A stretch of DNA of 51,285 bases from an uncultured Actinomyces sp. (GCA_938041695.1 CALISI010000077.1:1-51285), one strand, 5' to 3'. Shown: positions 33,633-42,695, counted from the stretch's first letter. Translations and numbers: made by a program. Notes: generated by a model from the letters alone, not told the origin.

Positions 33633-33665
33633 AGCGGGCGGCTCCCAGTGGGGGAGCCGCCCGCT
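33633..33665 (+). terminator. Strong hairpin after the FKBP lipoprotein gene
   Basis: AGCGGGCGGCTCCC (33633-33646) pairs perfectly over 14 bp with GGGAGCCGCCCGCT (33652-33665), loop AGTGG. No T run follows. Confidence 0.78.
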
Positions 33666-33671
33666 ACCCGT

Positions 33672-33677
33672 TAGAAT
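33672..33677 (+). promoter_or_regulatory. Candidate -10 for the receiver-trpD pair
   Basis: TAGAAT directly after the FKBP terminator; transcription would start near 33684, 37 nt before the receiver gene ATG. No clear -35. Confidence 0.45.
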
Positions 33678-33720
33678 GGGGCCATCGCGTCGAATTGGCC
33701 GACATACGCAAGGAGATTCC

Positions 33721-34113
33721 ATGAGTGAAGAAACCGTTCAAATCCTGGTTTTCAGCGACGACAAGGACAAGCGTGAAGCTGTCATCAACGGCGTCGGACT
33801 GCGTGCTTCCAAGGACACGCCCCGCATCGAATGGGTGGAGGCCGCCACGGCTTTCGGCGTTCGTGACGCCTTCGATCAGCAGGATTTCGCGATGCTGATT
33901 CTCGATGCTGAGACGAAGAAGGAGGGCGGCATGTCTGTCGCCCAGGATCTGCGTGAGACCCGTGACGGCGTTCCCCCGATCGTGTTCCTGACGGCTCGCC
34001 CGCAGGACGAATGGCTGGCGACGTGGGCCGGAGCAGCGGCGGTCGTGGCCGATCCGATCGACCCGATCATCCTGCAGGAGACCGTCGCTGACGTGCTGCT
34101 CGGAGCCAAGTGA
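33721..34113 (+). CDS. Degenerate receiver-domain (response regulator-like) protein
   Basis: A 130-residue single-domain protein with the CheY fold pattern and no output domain. Acidic pair FSDDKDKREAV, candidate phospho-Asp in MLILDAETKKEGG and Thr in IVFLTARP are visible. The invariant switch Lys is replaced in VVADPIDPIIL (KP became DP), so phosphotransfer is doubtful. The ATG follows AGGAG. The stop overlaps the trpD start, so they are translationally coupled; as I recall, this pairing is seen in other actinobacteria. A protein-binding or allosteric role is an inference. Confidence 0.8.
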   Translation: MSEETVQILVFSDDKDKREAVINGVGLRASKDTPRIEWVEAATAFGVRDAFDQQDFAMLILDAETKKEGGMSVAQDLRETRDGVPPIVFLTARPQDEWLATWAGAAAVVADPIDPIILQETVADVLLGAK

Positions 34114-35168
34114 TGGCCGCTCAGGAGTGGGCGCCGATCATCGAGGCGCTGACCGCGGGGGAGAGCCTCGACTACGGTCAGTCCTACTGGCTGATGGATC
34201 AGGTGATGAGCGGCGAGCTCGGAGAGGCACGTCTTTCCTCTTTCCTGACCGCCATGGCCATGAAGGGCGCCACGGTCGACGAGATCCACGGCCTCGCCGA
34301 TGGCATGCAGGATCACGCGGCACACGTCGATCTGCCCAGCCGTGCGCTCGATATCGTGGGCACGGGCGGTGACGGGTACAAGACCGTCAACATCTCGATG
34401 ATGTCCGCCATCGTGCTCGCAGCGATGGGAATTCCGCTCGTCAAGCACGGCAACCGTGCGTCGACGTCGAAGTCGGGTTCCGCGGACGTGATCGAGGCGC
34501 TCGGTGTCAACCTCGACCTCGACGCCGACGCCCTGCGTCGCGTCTTCGATGAGGTGGGCATCGCGTTCCTGTTCGCCAATAAGATGCACCCGTCGATGCG
34601 TTTTGCCGCCCCCGTGCGCCGCGCGCTCGGTTTCCCCACGGCCTTCAACGTCCTGGGACCGCTGACGAACCCCGCGCGCGTGCAGGCGTGCGCGATCGGC
34701 GCGTCGCGTGAGGAGAACGCGCGACTGATGGCGGGCGTCTACGCCTCGAGGGGCCTGAGCGCGCTCGTCTTCCGCGGTGCGAACACGGGCCTCGATGAGC
34801 TGACGACGACCGATGCGAACCAGGTGTGGATTGTGTCGGGCGGATCCGTGACTCCCACGGAGTTCGACGCCCGTGAATCCCTGGGCATGGCATCTTCCTC
34901 GATCGAGGACCTCGCAGGCGGTGAGGCCGCCGAGAACGCGGCCGTTGCCCGCGACGTGCTGTCAGGCGGTGGAGCGGATGCCGTCCGCGATGCCGTTGCG
35001 CTCAACGTCGGCGCCGGCATCCTGGCGTGGGAGGGCCTGGAAAACCCGGTGACGCAGGCCGACTTTGCCGACCGCATGCGCGGTGCCGTCGAGCGTGCCC
35101 TGGGCACGCTGGCGGACGGCTCGGGTGCCCGACTCATCGAGCGTTGGGTGGCTGCATCGAACGCATAG
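34113..35168 (+). CDS. trpD: Anthranilate phosphoribosyltransferase
   Basis: Joins anthranilate and PRPP in tryptophan synthesis. A 351-residue protein with an N-terminal helical domain (DYGQSYWLMDQVMSGELGEA). The PRPP site DIVGTGGDGYKTVNIS is followed by VKHGNRASTSKSGSADV for anthranilate and magnesium contacts, then FNVLGPLTNPARVQ. ATG 34113 overlaps the stop of the receiver-like gene; GTG 34110 is an alternative that adds one residue. Other trp genes are not in the window. It is convergent with the nuclease gene 14 nt away. Confidence 0.95.
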   Translation: MAAQEWAPIIEALTAGESLDYGQSYWLMDQVMSGELGEARLSSFLTAMAMKGATVDEIHGLADGMQDHAAHVDLPSRALDIVGTGGDGYKTVNISMMSAIVLAAMGIPLVKHGNRASTSKSGSADVIEALGVNLDLDADALRRVFDEVGIAFLFANKMHPSMRFAAPVRRALGFPTAFNVLGPLTNPARVQACAIGASREENARLMAGVYASRGLSALVFRGANTGLDELTTTDANQVWIVSGGSVTPTEFDARESLGMASSSIEDLAGGEAAENAAVARDVLSGGGADAVRDAVALNVGAGILAWEGLENPVTQADFADRMRGAVERALGTLADGSGARLIERWVAASNA

Positions 35169-35181
35169 GGACAAGCTCGCG

Positions 35182-36915
35182 TCATGTGTGCGGGCGGTGA
35201 TGCGGATGGGCGGTTGCGTGGGCCAGGAGCTCGCGTAGCCGCCCGTCGCATAGCGGGCTGGCCGTCGGCTGGGCCCAGGGGAGAGGTCCGTTCCATTCGA
35301 CGAGGCGCGTTCCCTCGCGGGCCAGCTCGGCGCACAGCAGCGCTGTTTCTGCCCACGACGTGCAGCTCGCGGCGACGCCGTCGGTCTCGATGGGTGTCGT
35401 GGACGTGAGAACGTCGATCCACGGGGATGGGTCGGTGTGCGGCGGAATGACCACGGAACTGAGGTGTCGGCCGTGGGATGCGACGTGCAGGATCCAGCCT
35501 TTCTCGCCCCCGTCTCTGCGTGATCCCCACACGATGCGCGGCGCCGCGAGGATCGGTCGCATTGTCGCGCGTTCGACGCCCGTCATGTAGGCGCTGAGGT
35601 CGTCACGAGCGGCCGCAGCGGGCTCAAAGAGTCCCTGGGCGGATAGCCTCTCCATGAGTGCGGTGAGCGCGTCTGGAATGGCCAGCGTAGATGCGGCCAC
35701 GGCCTCGTCGAGGAGGCGCGACGTGTCGTCGGGCTCGGCGTGCGTTAAGACGCGTTCGATTGCTCCGGCTGCCCGCAGGGCGTGCGCGCGCGTGCCGAAG
35801 GGGCCGAGGGCGCGCGGTAGATCGTCGAGCGACACGGACGGTACGACGCGAGCGCAGCCTGCCTCGGCGATGACCCAGTGCTGGGATCCCTGACGTGTCG
35901 ACGCCGAATTGTAGGGAGGTGCCAGTTCCCTGATATCGCGCAGTTCTCGGATTCTCGCCTCGAGGATGGAGGCGGTGGGATAGGGGCGTACGCCCGCGGC
36001 GATGGAGACCATGCGCTGCACTTTCGAGCGCTTCTCCGCCTTCGTGTAGTAACTGCCGACGCGCGAGCGCAAGGACGAGGCCGATCCCACGTAAAGGGTG
36101 TCCCCCGCCGTATCGATGAAGTGATACACCCCGGGAGAGGTGGGCAAGTCCGCGACGAAGGGCGGCGTCGAGGGGCGGCGCGCGGGCGCTTGATCGGTGA
36201 GAGCGACGAGGTCCTCCACGTCGGTGGCGCCTGCCCCTGCAAGCAGTTCGATGAATCCCAGGAGGATCTCAGCGGTTGCCCGGGCGTCTCCGAGCGCGCG
36301 GTGCTCGGGGACCGTGACGGTACCAAAGTACGACGCGATCGCGGCGAGCTTGTGGTTGCGCACGAGCGGGCGGGGTAGAGCGAGGCGTGCGAGAGCAAGG
36401 GTGTCCACAACGCGGACACGAGGCCAGGGGAGTGAGGACGCACGGGCCGCTCGGCGCAAGAACCCCACGTCGAAAGACGCATTGTGAGCGACGAGGACGG
36501 GGCCTTCCTTGGTGCCGAGGCCAGACCAGGCCATGAATCGCTCCAGTACCGAAGCGATCGGGTCTGCGTGTGCAACCATTGCCGGCGTGATCCCCGTCAG
36601 CGACGTGATGAATGGTGGAATGGGGCGTGAAGGTTTGACGAGTGTGGAAAATTCTTCCACCACGGCGCCGCTCCGAACGCGCACCGCACCGATTTCCGTA
36701 ATCTCAGCGCCCGCGCCCAGCCCCGTCGTCTCCAGGTCGACGACCACCCAGTGTCCGCTGGTGGCGGGGGTGCCGACGGCGTCCAGGCTGGGCTGTAGTT
36801 CCACCGACGAGGCCCGGGAAAGGGCTTGCGACACCACCGATTGGGCGAAAGGACGGGCCGACTCCCCGGGCGCTATGGTTTCCCCACAATCGCGCACGGG
36901 AGTCTGTTTCGTCAT
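35182..36915 (-). CDS. DEDDh exonuclease fused to a UvrC-like GIY-YIG domain
   Basis: A 577-residue nuclease. An N-terminal DnaQ-type 3'-5' exonuclease (about 50-220) has WVVVDLETTGLG (ExoI), VLVAHNASFDVGFLRR (ExoII) and PEHRALGDARATAEI (ExoIIIh). It is followed by a GIY-YIG endonuclease domain like the UvrC N-terminus (about 250-330): LPTSPGVYHFIDTAGDTLYV, GSASSLRSRVGSYY and the later Glu in ASILEARIRELRDI. A C-terminal part resembles the rest of Cho-like proteins. Such fusions are known in actinobacteria and are presumed to act in DNA repair. TAGTAT lies 7 nt before ATG 36915, a leaderless-type start, divergent from plsC. Confidence 0.9.
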   Translation of the reverse strand: MTKQTPVRDCGETIAPGESARPFAQSVVSQALSRASSVELQPSLDAVGTPATSGHWVVVDLETTGLGAGAEITEIGAVRVRSGAVVEEFSTLVKPSRPIPPFITSLTGITPAMVAHADPIASVLERFMAWSGLGTKEGPVLVAHNASFDVGFLRRAARASSLPWPRVRVVDTLALARLALPRPLVRNHKLAAIASYFGTVTVPEHRALGDARATAEILLGFIELLAGAGATDVEDLVALTDQAPARRPSTPPFVADLPTSPGVYHFIDTAGDTLYVGSASSLRSRVGSYYTKAEKRSKVQRMVSIAAGVRPYPTASILEARIRELRDIRELAPPYNSASTRQGSQHWVIAEAGCARVVPSVSLDDLPRALGPFGTRAHALRAAGAIERVLTHAEPDDTSRLLDEAVAASTLAIPDALTALMERLSAQGLFEPAAAARDDLSAYMTGVERATMRPILAAPRIVWGSRRDGGEKGWILHVASHGRHLSSVVIPPHTDPSPWIDVLTSTTPIETDGVAASCTSWAETALLCAELAREGTRLVEWNGPLPWAQPTASPLCDGRLRELLAHATAHPHHRPHT

Positions 36916-36973
36916 ACAGTTGATACTAATTCGTTCGCGCGCTCGCGCGCCCGTCGAGACTTCAGGAGTGACA

Positions 36974-37786
36974 GTGGCGTTCTATCAGGCTCTCAAGGCG
37001 ACCGGCAGCCCCGTTCTGAAGGCGGCCTATCACCCGTGGATCCGCGGCAAGGAGAACATTCCTGCCGAAGGACCCGCCATTCTCGCGTCCAATCACAATG
37101 CCGTATGGGATTCGGTGTTCCTGCCGATGATGCTCGACCGTGAGGTGGTCTTCATGGGTAAGGCCGATTACTTTACGGGCACCGGTCTCAAAGGGTGGAT
37201 GACGAAGGAGTTTATGCGCGCCGTCGGCACCATCCCCGTTGACCGCACCGGTGGCCGCGCGTCCGAAGCGGCTCTGAACGCCGGACTCAAGCGCCTGCGC
37301 GACGGTGAACTCTTCGGCATCTACCCCGAAGGAACGCGCAGCCCCGATGGGCGCCTCTACCGCGGCAAGACCGGCGTCGCGCGCCTTGCCCTCCTCTCCG
37401 GTGCACCCGTTATTCCCGTGGCGATGATCGGCACCCATGCCGCGCAGCCGATCGGCCAAAAGATCCCGTCCCGTACGAATATCGGTATGGTGATCGGTGA
37501 GCCCCTGGACTTCTCGCGTTACCGCGGCCTCGACAAGGACCGTTACGTGCTGCGGGCCATCACCGACGAAATCATGTACAACCTGATGCTCCTGTCTGGG
37601 CAGGAGTACGTGGACCTGTATGCCGCCGACGTCAAGGCACAGCTGGCAGCAGAGGGCGCCTTCGAGGGACCGGTTCCCTCCAACGGTCGTCCTGCACCCG
37701 GTGGGCGCACCGCCCCCGACGTCCCCGTGCCCACCGCCCCCGAGGAAGAGAGCGGTGAGGAGCAGGAGGCCTCGGACAAGGAGTAA
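36974..37786 (+). CDS. 1-acyl-sn-glycerol-3-phosphate acyltransferase (PlsC-like)
   Basis: Membrane-associated acyltransferase of phospholipid synthesis, 270 residues. Block I is ASNHNAVWDSVFLP (H-x4-D catalytic pair near residue 43), and block III is FGIYPEGTRSPDGRLYRG. Block IV is GAPVIPVAMIGT. A C-terminal tail of ~45 residues is Pro-, Gly- and Glu-rich. GTG 36974 is preferred since AGGAG lies 5 nt upstream; the much longer frame from 36509 runs antisense to the nuclease gene. The M. tuberculosis counterpart (Rv2182c) also lies near aroG and pknL, as I recall. Confidence 0.9.
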   Translation: MAFYQALKATGSPVLKAAYHPWIRGKENIPAEGPAILASNHNAVWDSVFLPMMLDREVVFMGKADYFTGTGLKGWMTKEFMRAVGTIPVDRTGGRASEAALNAGLKRLRDGELFGIYPEGTRSPDGRLYRGKTGVARLALLSGAPVIPVAMIGTHAAQPIGQKIPSRTNIGMVIGEPLDFSRYRGLDKDRYVLRAITDEIMYNLMLLSGQEYVDLYAADVKAQLAAEGAFEGPVPSNGRPAPGGRTAPDVPVPTAPEEESGEEQEASDKE

Positions 37787-37847
37787 TGGGTGTTCGCCGT
37801 CATCTCACGATTGGGGCGCGCATTCGCGTTTCGTGGGACGGGTGTCC

Positions 37848-38000
37848 TTGGCGAAAGGCGATGTGGGCCGGGTAGAATGAACTGTGCCCTGCACGCGCGC
37901 GCCTTCGCGCACTAGGCAGCCCCATCGGGCAGCCGGGGTGACGCGGAGCGTGCATGCACGCGCGGGGCCGTACCTAACCAACCTGAGAAAGGTGACATTC
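37848..38000 (+). promoter_or_regulatory. Promoter and long structured leader of the PPi-PFK gene
   Basis: TTGGCG (37848-37853) and TAGAAT (37873-37878), spaced 19 bp, form a plausible promoter with start near 37885 and a leader of ~115 nt. The leader holds a 14-bp perfect palindrome GCGTGCATGCACGC (37948-37961) and GCACGCGCG as a direct repeat at 37891 and 37956. A GCCC-atc-GGGC hairpin lies near 37920-37930. It could fold into alternative stems. No known riboswitch was recognised. Confidence 0.5.
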
Positions 38001-39218
38001 ATGTCGGTCCGTCGTGTTGCCCTGCTGACCGCAGGTGGCTTCGCCCCGTGCCTGTCCTCCGCCGTCGGTGGACTCATCGAGCGCTACAACGAAATTGATC
38101 CCACGGTTGAGATCATCGCTTACCAGAACGGCTACCACGGCCTGCTCACCGGCAACTACGTGCTGGTCGACGAGGAAGCTCGCAAGCACGCTGCCGTCCT
38201 GCACCGCTTCGGCGGCTCCCCGATCGGTAACTCCCGTGTCAAGCTGACGAACAAGAAGAACCTGGTCGAGCGCGGCCTCGTCTCCGAGGATGAGGACCCG
38301 CTGCAGAAGGCTGCCGAGCAGCTGCGCGCTGACGGCGTCGACGTCCTGCACACCATCGGTGGCGACGACACCAACACGACGGCCGCCGACCTGGCCGCCT
38401 ACCTGGAGGAGCACGACTACCACCTGACCGTCGTGGGCCTGCCCAAGACGATCGACAACGACGTCGTGCCGATCCGCCAGTCCCTGGGCGCCTGGACCGC
38501 CGCTGAAGAGGTCTCCGAGTACTCGCAGAACGTCATCGGTGAACACCGCTCCAACCCCCGCATGCTCATCATCCACGAGATCATGGGCCGCCACTGCGGT
38601 TGGCTGACGGCCGCCGGTTCGCAGTGCTACCACGAGTGGCTCAAGACCCAGGAGTGGGTGCCCTCGATCGGCCTGTCGAAGGAGCGTTGGGACATCCACG
38701 CCATCTTCCTGCCCGAGATGAAGATCGACCTGGATGCCGAGGCCAAGCGTCTCAAGGCCATCATGGACGAGCAGGGCAACGTCAACATCTTCCTGTCCGA
38801 GGGCGCTGGTGTCCCCGAGATCATCGCGGAGATCGAGGCTGCGGGCGGCGAGGTCCAGCGCGATCCCTTCGGCCACGTCAAGCTCGACACGATCAACCCC
38901 GGCCAGTGGTTCGCCAAGCAGTTCGCCGAGAAGATCGACGCCGAGAAGGTCATGGTCCAGAAGTCCGGCTACTTCTCGCGTTCGTCGCGTGCCAACGCCG
39001 ACGACCTGCGCCTCATCAAGTCGATGACCGACCTCGCCGTTGAGTGCGCCTTCAAGGGCGAGTCCGGCGTGATCGGCCACGACGAGGAGGACGGCGACCG
39101 CCTGAAGGCCATTCCGTTCCCGCGCATCGCGGGCGGCAAGCCCTTCGACATTTCCGCCCCCTGGTTCGTCGAGATGATGGCCGAGATCGGCCAGACCGTC
39201 GAGCCCGCTGGCGAGTGA
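38001..39218 (+). CDS. pfp: Pyrophosphate-type 6-phosphofructokinase
   Basis: Phosphorylates fructose-6-phosphate in glycolysis. A 405-residue protein starting SVRRVALLTAGGFAPCLSSA. Two phosphoryl-donor markers point to PPi: GGDDTNTTA has Asp where ATP enzymes have Gly after GGD, and PKTIDND has Lys where E. coli PfkA has Gly (PGTIDND). MGRHCGWLTAAG is the substrate Arg/His site. ATG 38001 (GAGAAAGGTG upstream) gives the family start; the frame open from 37884 would add 39 unlike residues. With DAHP synthase 10 nt downstream, it is probably part of one transcript. Confidence 0.9.
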   Translation: MSVRRVALLTAGGFAPCLSSAVGGLIERYNEIDPTVEIIAYQNGYHGLLTGNYVLVDEEARKHAAVLHRFGGSPIGNSRVKLTNKKNLVERGLVSEDEDPLQKAAEQLRADGVDVLHTIGGDDTNTTAADLAAYLEEHDYHLTVVGLPKTIDNDVVPIRQSLGAWTAAEEVSEYSQNVIGEHRSNPRMLIIHEIMGRHCGWLTAAGSQCYHEWLKTQEWVPSIGLSKERWDIHAIFLPEMKIDLDAEAKRLKAIMDEQGNVNIFLSEGAGVPEIIAEIEAAGGEVQRDPFGHVKLDTINPGQWFAKQFAEKIDAEKVMVQKSGYFSRSSRANADDLRLIKSMTDLAVECAFKGESGVIGHDEEDGDRLKAIPFPRIAGGKPFDISAPWFVEMMAEIGQTVEPAGE

Positions 39219-39228
39219 GTCGCTGCGC

Positions 39229-40668
39229 GTGATTCCTTCGATCACTCCCGGACGCGGCGGTGAGCCTGTGCGTAAGCCTCGCTCCCGCCGCGTCCCCGAG
39301 CGCCTGTGGTCACCCGAGTCCGGGGAGCGTGCTCCCTGGGATACGTGGCGCGGCCTGGACGCAGCCCAACAGCCTACCTACGCGGACGCAGAACATCTTA
39401 GTGATGTGACGGCCCAGCTGCGCCGCCAGCCGCCGCTCGTGTTCGCCGGTGAGGTTGACGACCTGCGCACGTGGATGGGTGCGGCTGCCCGCGGTGAGGC
39501 CTTCGTTCTGATGGGCGGGGACTGCGCTGAGACCTTCGCCGAGGCGACGGCGGATCACGTGCGCCTGAAGATTCAGACCCTGCTGCAGATGGCGGTCGTG
39601 CTGACCTATGGCGCGTCTTTGCCGGTCATCAAGGTCGGTCGTATTGCGGGTCAGTACGCCAAGCCGCGCTCTTCCGACATGGAGACTCATGACGGTGTGA
39701 CGCTGCCGAGCTACCGCGGCGATGCGGTGAACTCCTTCGAGTTCACCCCCGAGGCGCGCGAGCCCGATCCGCAGCGCCTTCTGTCGCTCTACAACCACGC
39801 GGCGTCGACGCTGAACCTGATTCGTGCTTTCACGAAGGGCGGCTACGCCGACCTGCGTCAGGTACACCGTTGGAATCAGGGCTTCATGTCGAATCCGGCG
39901 TACGCACGCTATGAGTCGCTGGCCGAGGACATCCACCGTGCGATTAAGTTCATGGGTGCCGCCGGCGTCGACTTCGAGACGCTGCGCGACGTCGACCTGT
40001 ATTCGTCGCACGAGGCGTTGCTGCTCGAGTACGAGTCGGCGATGACCCGCATCGATTCGCGCACGGGCGAGCCGTACAACACGTCTGCCCACTTCCTGTG
40101 GGCGGGGGAGAGGACACGCGATGAGGAGGGCGCTCACATCGAGCTGCTGTCGCGCGTTCGCAACCCGATTGGGGTCAAGCTCGGTCCGTCGACCACGCCG
40201 GACCAGATGCTTTCGCTGATCGATCGTTTGAATCCGGATGGTGAGGAGGGGCGTCTGTCGTTCATTACGCGTATGGGTGCCGGACGTATCCGCGAGGCGC
40301 TTCCGCCGCTGCTGGAAGCGGCGCGGGAAGACGGCCGTCCGATTACGTGGATGACCGATCCGATGCACGGCAACACGATTACGTCCTCGACCGGCTACAA
40401 GACACGCCGTTTTGAGACGGTCATGGATGAGGTTCGTGGCTTCTTCGAGACTCACGAGGCTGCGGGCACTGTTCCTGGCGGCCTGCACGTCGAGCTCACC
40501 GGTGATGATGTCACCGAGGTGATCGGCGGCAGTGAGCACATCGATGACGAGTCCTTGCGTGATCGTTATGAGACGCTCGTGGACCCGCGTCTGAATCACC
40601 AGCAGAGTCTGGAGATGGCCTTCCAGGTGGCTCAGTACCTGGCGAAGGGTTCCTCTCACGAGGAGTGA
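39229..40668 (+). CDS. aroG: Class II 3-deoxy-7-phosphoheptulonate (DAHP) synthase
   Basis: First step of the shikimate pathway, from erythrose-4-P and PEP. The 479-residue class II enzyme has MGGDCAETFAE (metal Cys), KVGRIAGQYAKPRSSD, QVHRWNQGFMSN, SSHEALLLEYESAMTR, ERTRDEEGAH, MTDPMHGNT (metal His) and HVELTGDDVTE. VDPRLNHQQSLEMAFQVAQY closes it. The M. tuberculosis enzyme has Cys just before that last Asp (CDPRLN); here it is Val, so the redox-active Cys pair reported there cannot form. Start GTG 39229 is uncertain; GTG near 39268 is possible. Terminator downstream. Confidence 0.93.
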   Translation: MIPSITPGRGGEPVRKPRSRRVPERLWSPESGERAPWDTWRGLDAAQQPTYADAEHLSDVTAQLRRQPPLVFAGEVDDLRTWMGAAARGEAFVLMGGDCAETFAEATADHVRLKIQTLLQMAVVLTYGASLPVIKVGRIAGQYAKPRSSDMETHDGVTLPSYRGDAVNSFEFTPEAREPDPQRLLSLYNHAASTLNLIRAFTKGGYADLRQVHRWNQGFMSNPAYARYESLAEDIHRAIKFMGAAGVDFETLRDVDLYSSHEALLLEYESAMTRIDSRTGEPYNTSAHFLWAGERTRDEEGAHIELLSRVRNPIGVKLGPSTTPDQMLSLIDRLNPDGEEGRLSFITRMGAGRIREALPPLLEAAREDGRPITWMTDPMHGNTITSSTGYKTRRFETVMDEVRGFFETHEAAGTVPGGLHVELTGDDVTEVIGGSEHIDDESLRDRYETLVDPRLNHQQSLEMAFQVAQYLAKGSSHEE

Positions 40669-40683
40669 ACTCTCGAGCGATCA

Positions 40684-40721
40684 GATCCCCGGCTTCGTCG
40701 AATCGGACGAGGCCGGGGATC
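40684..40721 (+). terminator. Hairpin terminator after DAHP synthase
   Basis: GATCCCCGGCTTCGTC (40684-40699) pairs with GACGAGGCCGGGGATC (40706-40721), 16 bp with one G-U, loop GAATCG, followed by TTTCGTT. It sits between convergent aroG and the kinase gene. Confidence 0.85.
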
Positions 40722-40757
40722 TTTCGTTGGATGAGTGAAGGCTGGATGCGTCGTGCC

Positions 40758-42695
40758 TCAGACGATGGTGATCGTGACGACGCTCCCCTTCTTGAGCATC
40801 GTGCCAGCGACGGGATCGCTCTGACGGACGGTACCGAAGAAACCGCCGAGAATTGCCTCCTCTTGGACGGTGAAACCGGCCGCTTCGAGTGCGGCCCTGG
40901 CGTCTTGGCGCTGTCGGCCGACAACGTCGGGTACAGCAACCTTTTCGGGTCCCTTGGAGACCGTGTAAGCGACGGTGTCGCCTCGGTGCAGAACCGTTCC
41001 TTCAGCTGTTTGCTGGGAGATGACCTGGCCTTGCGCGACCGTATCGGAGAACGCTTCAGTGGGCGCTGCGACGAGGCCGAGCCCCTCGATAGTCTTCTTT
41101 GCGGCGTCCGCACTCATCCCGTTGAGGGTTGGAACGGTGAGAGGCTCGCGTCCCTTGGAGAGGACGACGTCGATAGCCGTGTCGTGCGGCACCGAGGTGC
41201 CCGACGGCGCGGACTGGGAGATGACCTGTCCCTGCGGAATATCCTCGGAGTAGGCATCCGTTATGGCACCGAGGGCCAGGCCTGCATCGGTGAGCGCTTT
41301 CTTCGCATCATCCTGGGTCTTGCCGCTCACGTCGGGCACGTTCTTCATGTCGACGCCCTTGGAGACGTAGAGCGAAACGTCAGCGCGCCTATGGACAGGC
41401 GCACCGCCCTCAGGGTCGGAGCGAGTGACGGATCCGGTTGCTACGTCGTCCGAAAACTCCTCCTCGACAGTGAAGGAAAGCCCCATCGCACCCAGATCAG
41501 TCTCAACATCCGCGAGAGGACGACCGTCAGTAGCGGGCATCGTCAGATAGGAACCGGGGCCGTATTCGGTCCACCACCAGGTGCCTCCGATGCCAGCGAC
41601 GGCGAGGAGGAGGACGACGAGGCTCACCCACAGGGCAGCACGCTTGTACGTTTTCGTCGTGCCCGCCTCCTCGGGTGTTGGGATCGGCGCGGAGGTGTGG
41701 ACCGTCATCACGGTTGAGGGTGCAGGAAGCGGCCTCGTGAACTGCGCGGACATCACCTCCGTATTGAGCGCGGTGGTCTCGGAGACGCCGCTGCGGTCGG
41801 CGGGGGCGACTTCTGCGCGGCGATTCGCTAGATCGGCAGGTATGGCAGCGGCCGCGCGCGTTACCAGGTCGATTGCTTCGGAAGCATCGGCGGGACGCGA
41901 GGCGGGGTCGCGGGCCGTCAGCGCCGCGACGAGATCGTCGATCTCTCGGGGAATCCAGGGCTGGGAAGCCGAAGGCTTGGGGACGTCGTCGGCGACGTGA
42001 TGGGTGGCGATCTGCAGCGGTGATTCGCCTGCCCACGGCACAGCGCCGGTCAGCATCTCGTACAGCATGATGCCCACGGAGTAGATATCCGAGCGTGCGT
42101 CGGCCTCGGCCGTGGTGGCGATTTCCGGCGCGATGTACGCCACTGTTCCGAGCATGTTGCCTGTCGACGACATGGAGACCTCGGACGCCGCGCGTGCCAA
42201 GCCGAAGTCGGTGACCTTCGCGGGGCCGTCGGTCGGAACGAGGATATTTTCCGGCTTTATGTCGCGGTGGATCACACCGACGCGGTGAGCGGCACGCAGG
42301 GCTTCAAGGGTATCGGCCGTATAGCGAAGTGCCTGAGGGATCGTAAAGGCACCCTGTGCGCGCAGCAGTTGGCGCAGGTTCGTTCCGTCGATCAGTTCCA
42401 TCACGAGGAAGCCCTGGCCGGTGATGACGCCCTGATCGAAGACGGAGACGACACCGGGATGAACGATGCGCGCTGCGGAGCGTGCCTCGCGGCGGAAGCG
42501 TGCGACGAAGTCCTGGGAGTCCGCGAGGTGCGGGTGCATAACCTTCAGGGCGACCGGGCGGTCGAGGCGTTCGTCCTGGGCGATGTACACGGTGGCCATG
42601 CCGCCACGCGCGAGCCTGCGCGTCACTCGGTACCGTTCGTCGACGAGGAGGCCGATCAACGGGTCCGTCTGGTCGAATGTCTGTTCATCGCTCAC
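40758..42695 (-). CDS. pknL: PASTA-domain serine/threonine protein kinase (PknL-like)
   Basis: Membrane Ser/Thr kinase of 645 residues. The cytosolic kinase domain (about 20-280) has LARGGMATVYIA, VALKVMHP (ATP Lys), HRDIKPENIL (catalytic loop), TDFGLARA and GTVAYIAPE. A juxtamembrane linker and one TM helix (about 350-375) lead to an extracellular part with four PASTA repeats, each with a VPD- or PDV-type start and G-x-V motif. PASTA domains sense muropeptides and link growth to cell-wall state. Neighbours aroG, an Rv2175c-like protein and a prenyl synthetase match the M. tuberculosis pknL locus. GTG start with TAGAAT 7 nt upstream, so leaderless. Confidence 0.93.
   Translation of the reverse strand: MSDEQTFDQTDPLIGLLVDERYRVTRRLARGGMATVYIAQDERLDRPVALKVMHPHLADSQDFVARFRREARSAARIVHPGVVSVFDQGVITGQGFLVMELIDGTNLRQLLRAQGAFTIPQALRYTADTLEALRAAHRVGVIHRDIKPENILVPTDGPAKVTDFGLARAASEVSMSSTGNMLGTVAYIAPEIATTAEADARSDIYSVGIMLYEMLTGAVPWAGESPLQIATHHVADDVPKPSASQPWIPREIDDLVAALTARDPASRPADASEAIDLVTRAAAAIPADLANRRAEVAPADRSGVSETTALNTEVMSAQFTRPLPAPSTVMTVHTSAPIPTPEEAGTTKTYKRAALWVSLVVLLLAVAGIGGTWWWTEYGPGSYLTMPATDGRPLADVETDLGAMGLSFTVEEEFSDDVATGSVTRSDPEGGAPVHRRADVSLYVSKGVDMKNVPDVSGKTQDDAKKALTDAGLALGAITDAYSEDIPQGQVISQSAPSGTSVPHDTAIDVVLSKGREPLTVPTLNGMSADAAKKTIEGLGLVAAPTEAFSDTVAQGQVISQQTAEGTVLHRGDTVAYTVSKGPEKVAVPDVVGRQRQDARAALEAAGFTVQEEAILGGFFGTVRQSDPVAGTMLKKGSVVTITIV

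Noticed and set aside
37884..38000. N-terminal extension of the PPi-PFK from GTG 37884
   Set aside because: It would coincide with the predicted transcript start and encodes an Arg/Ala/Pro stretch unlike the family; ATG 38001 fits family starts and has a ribosome site.
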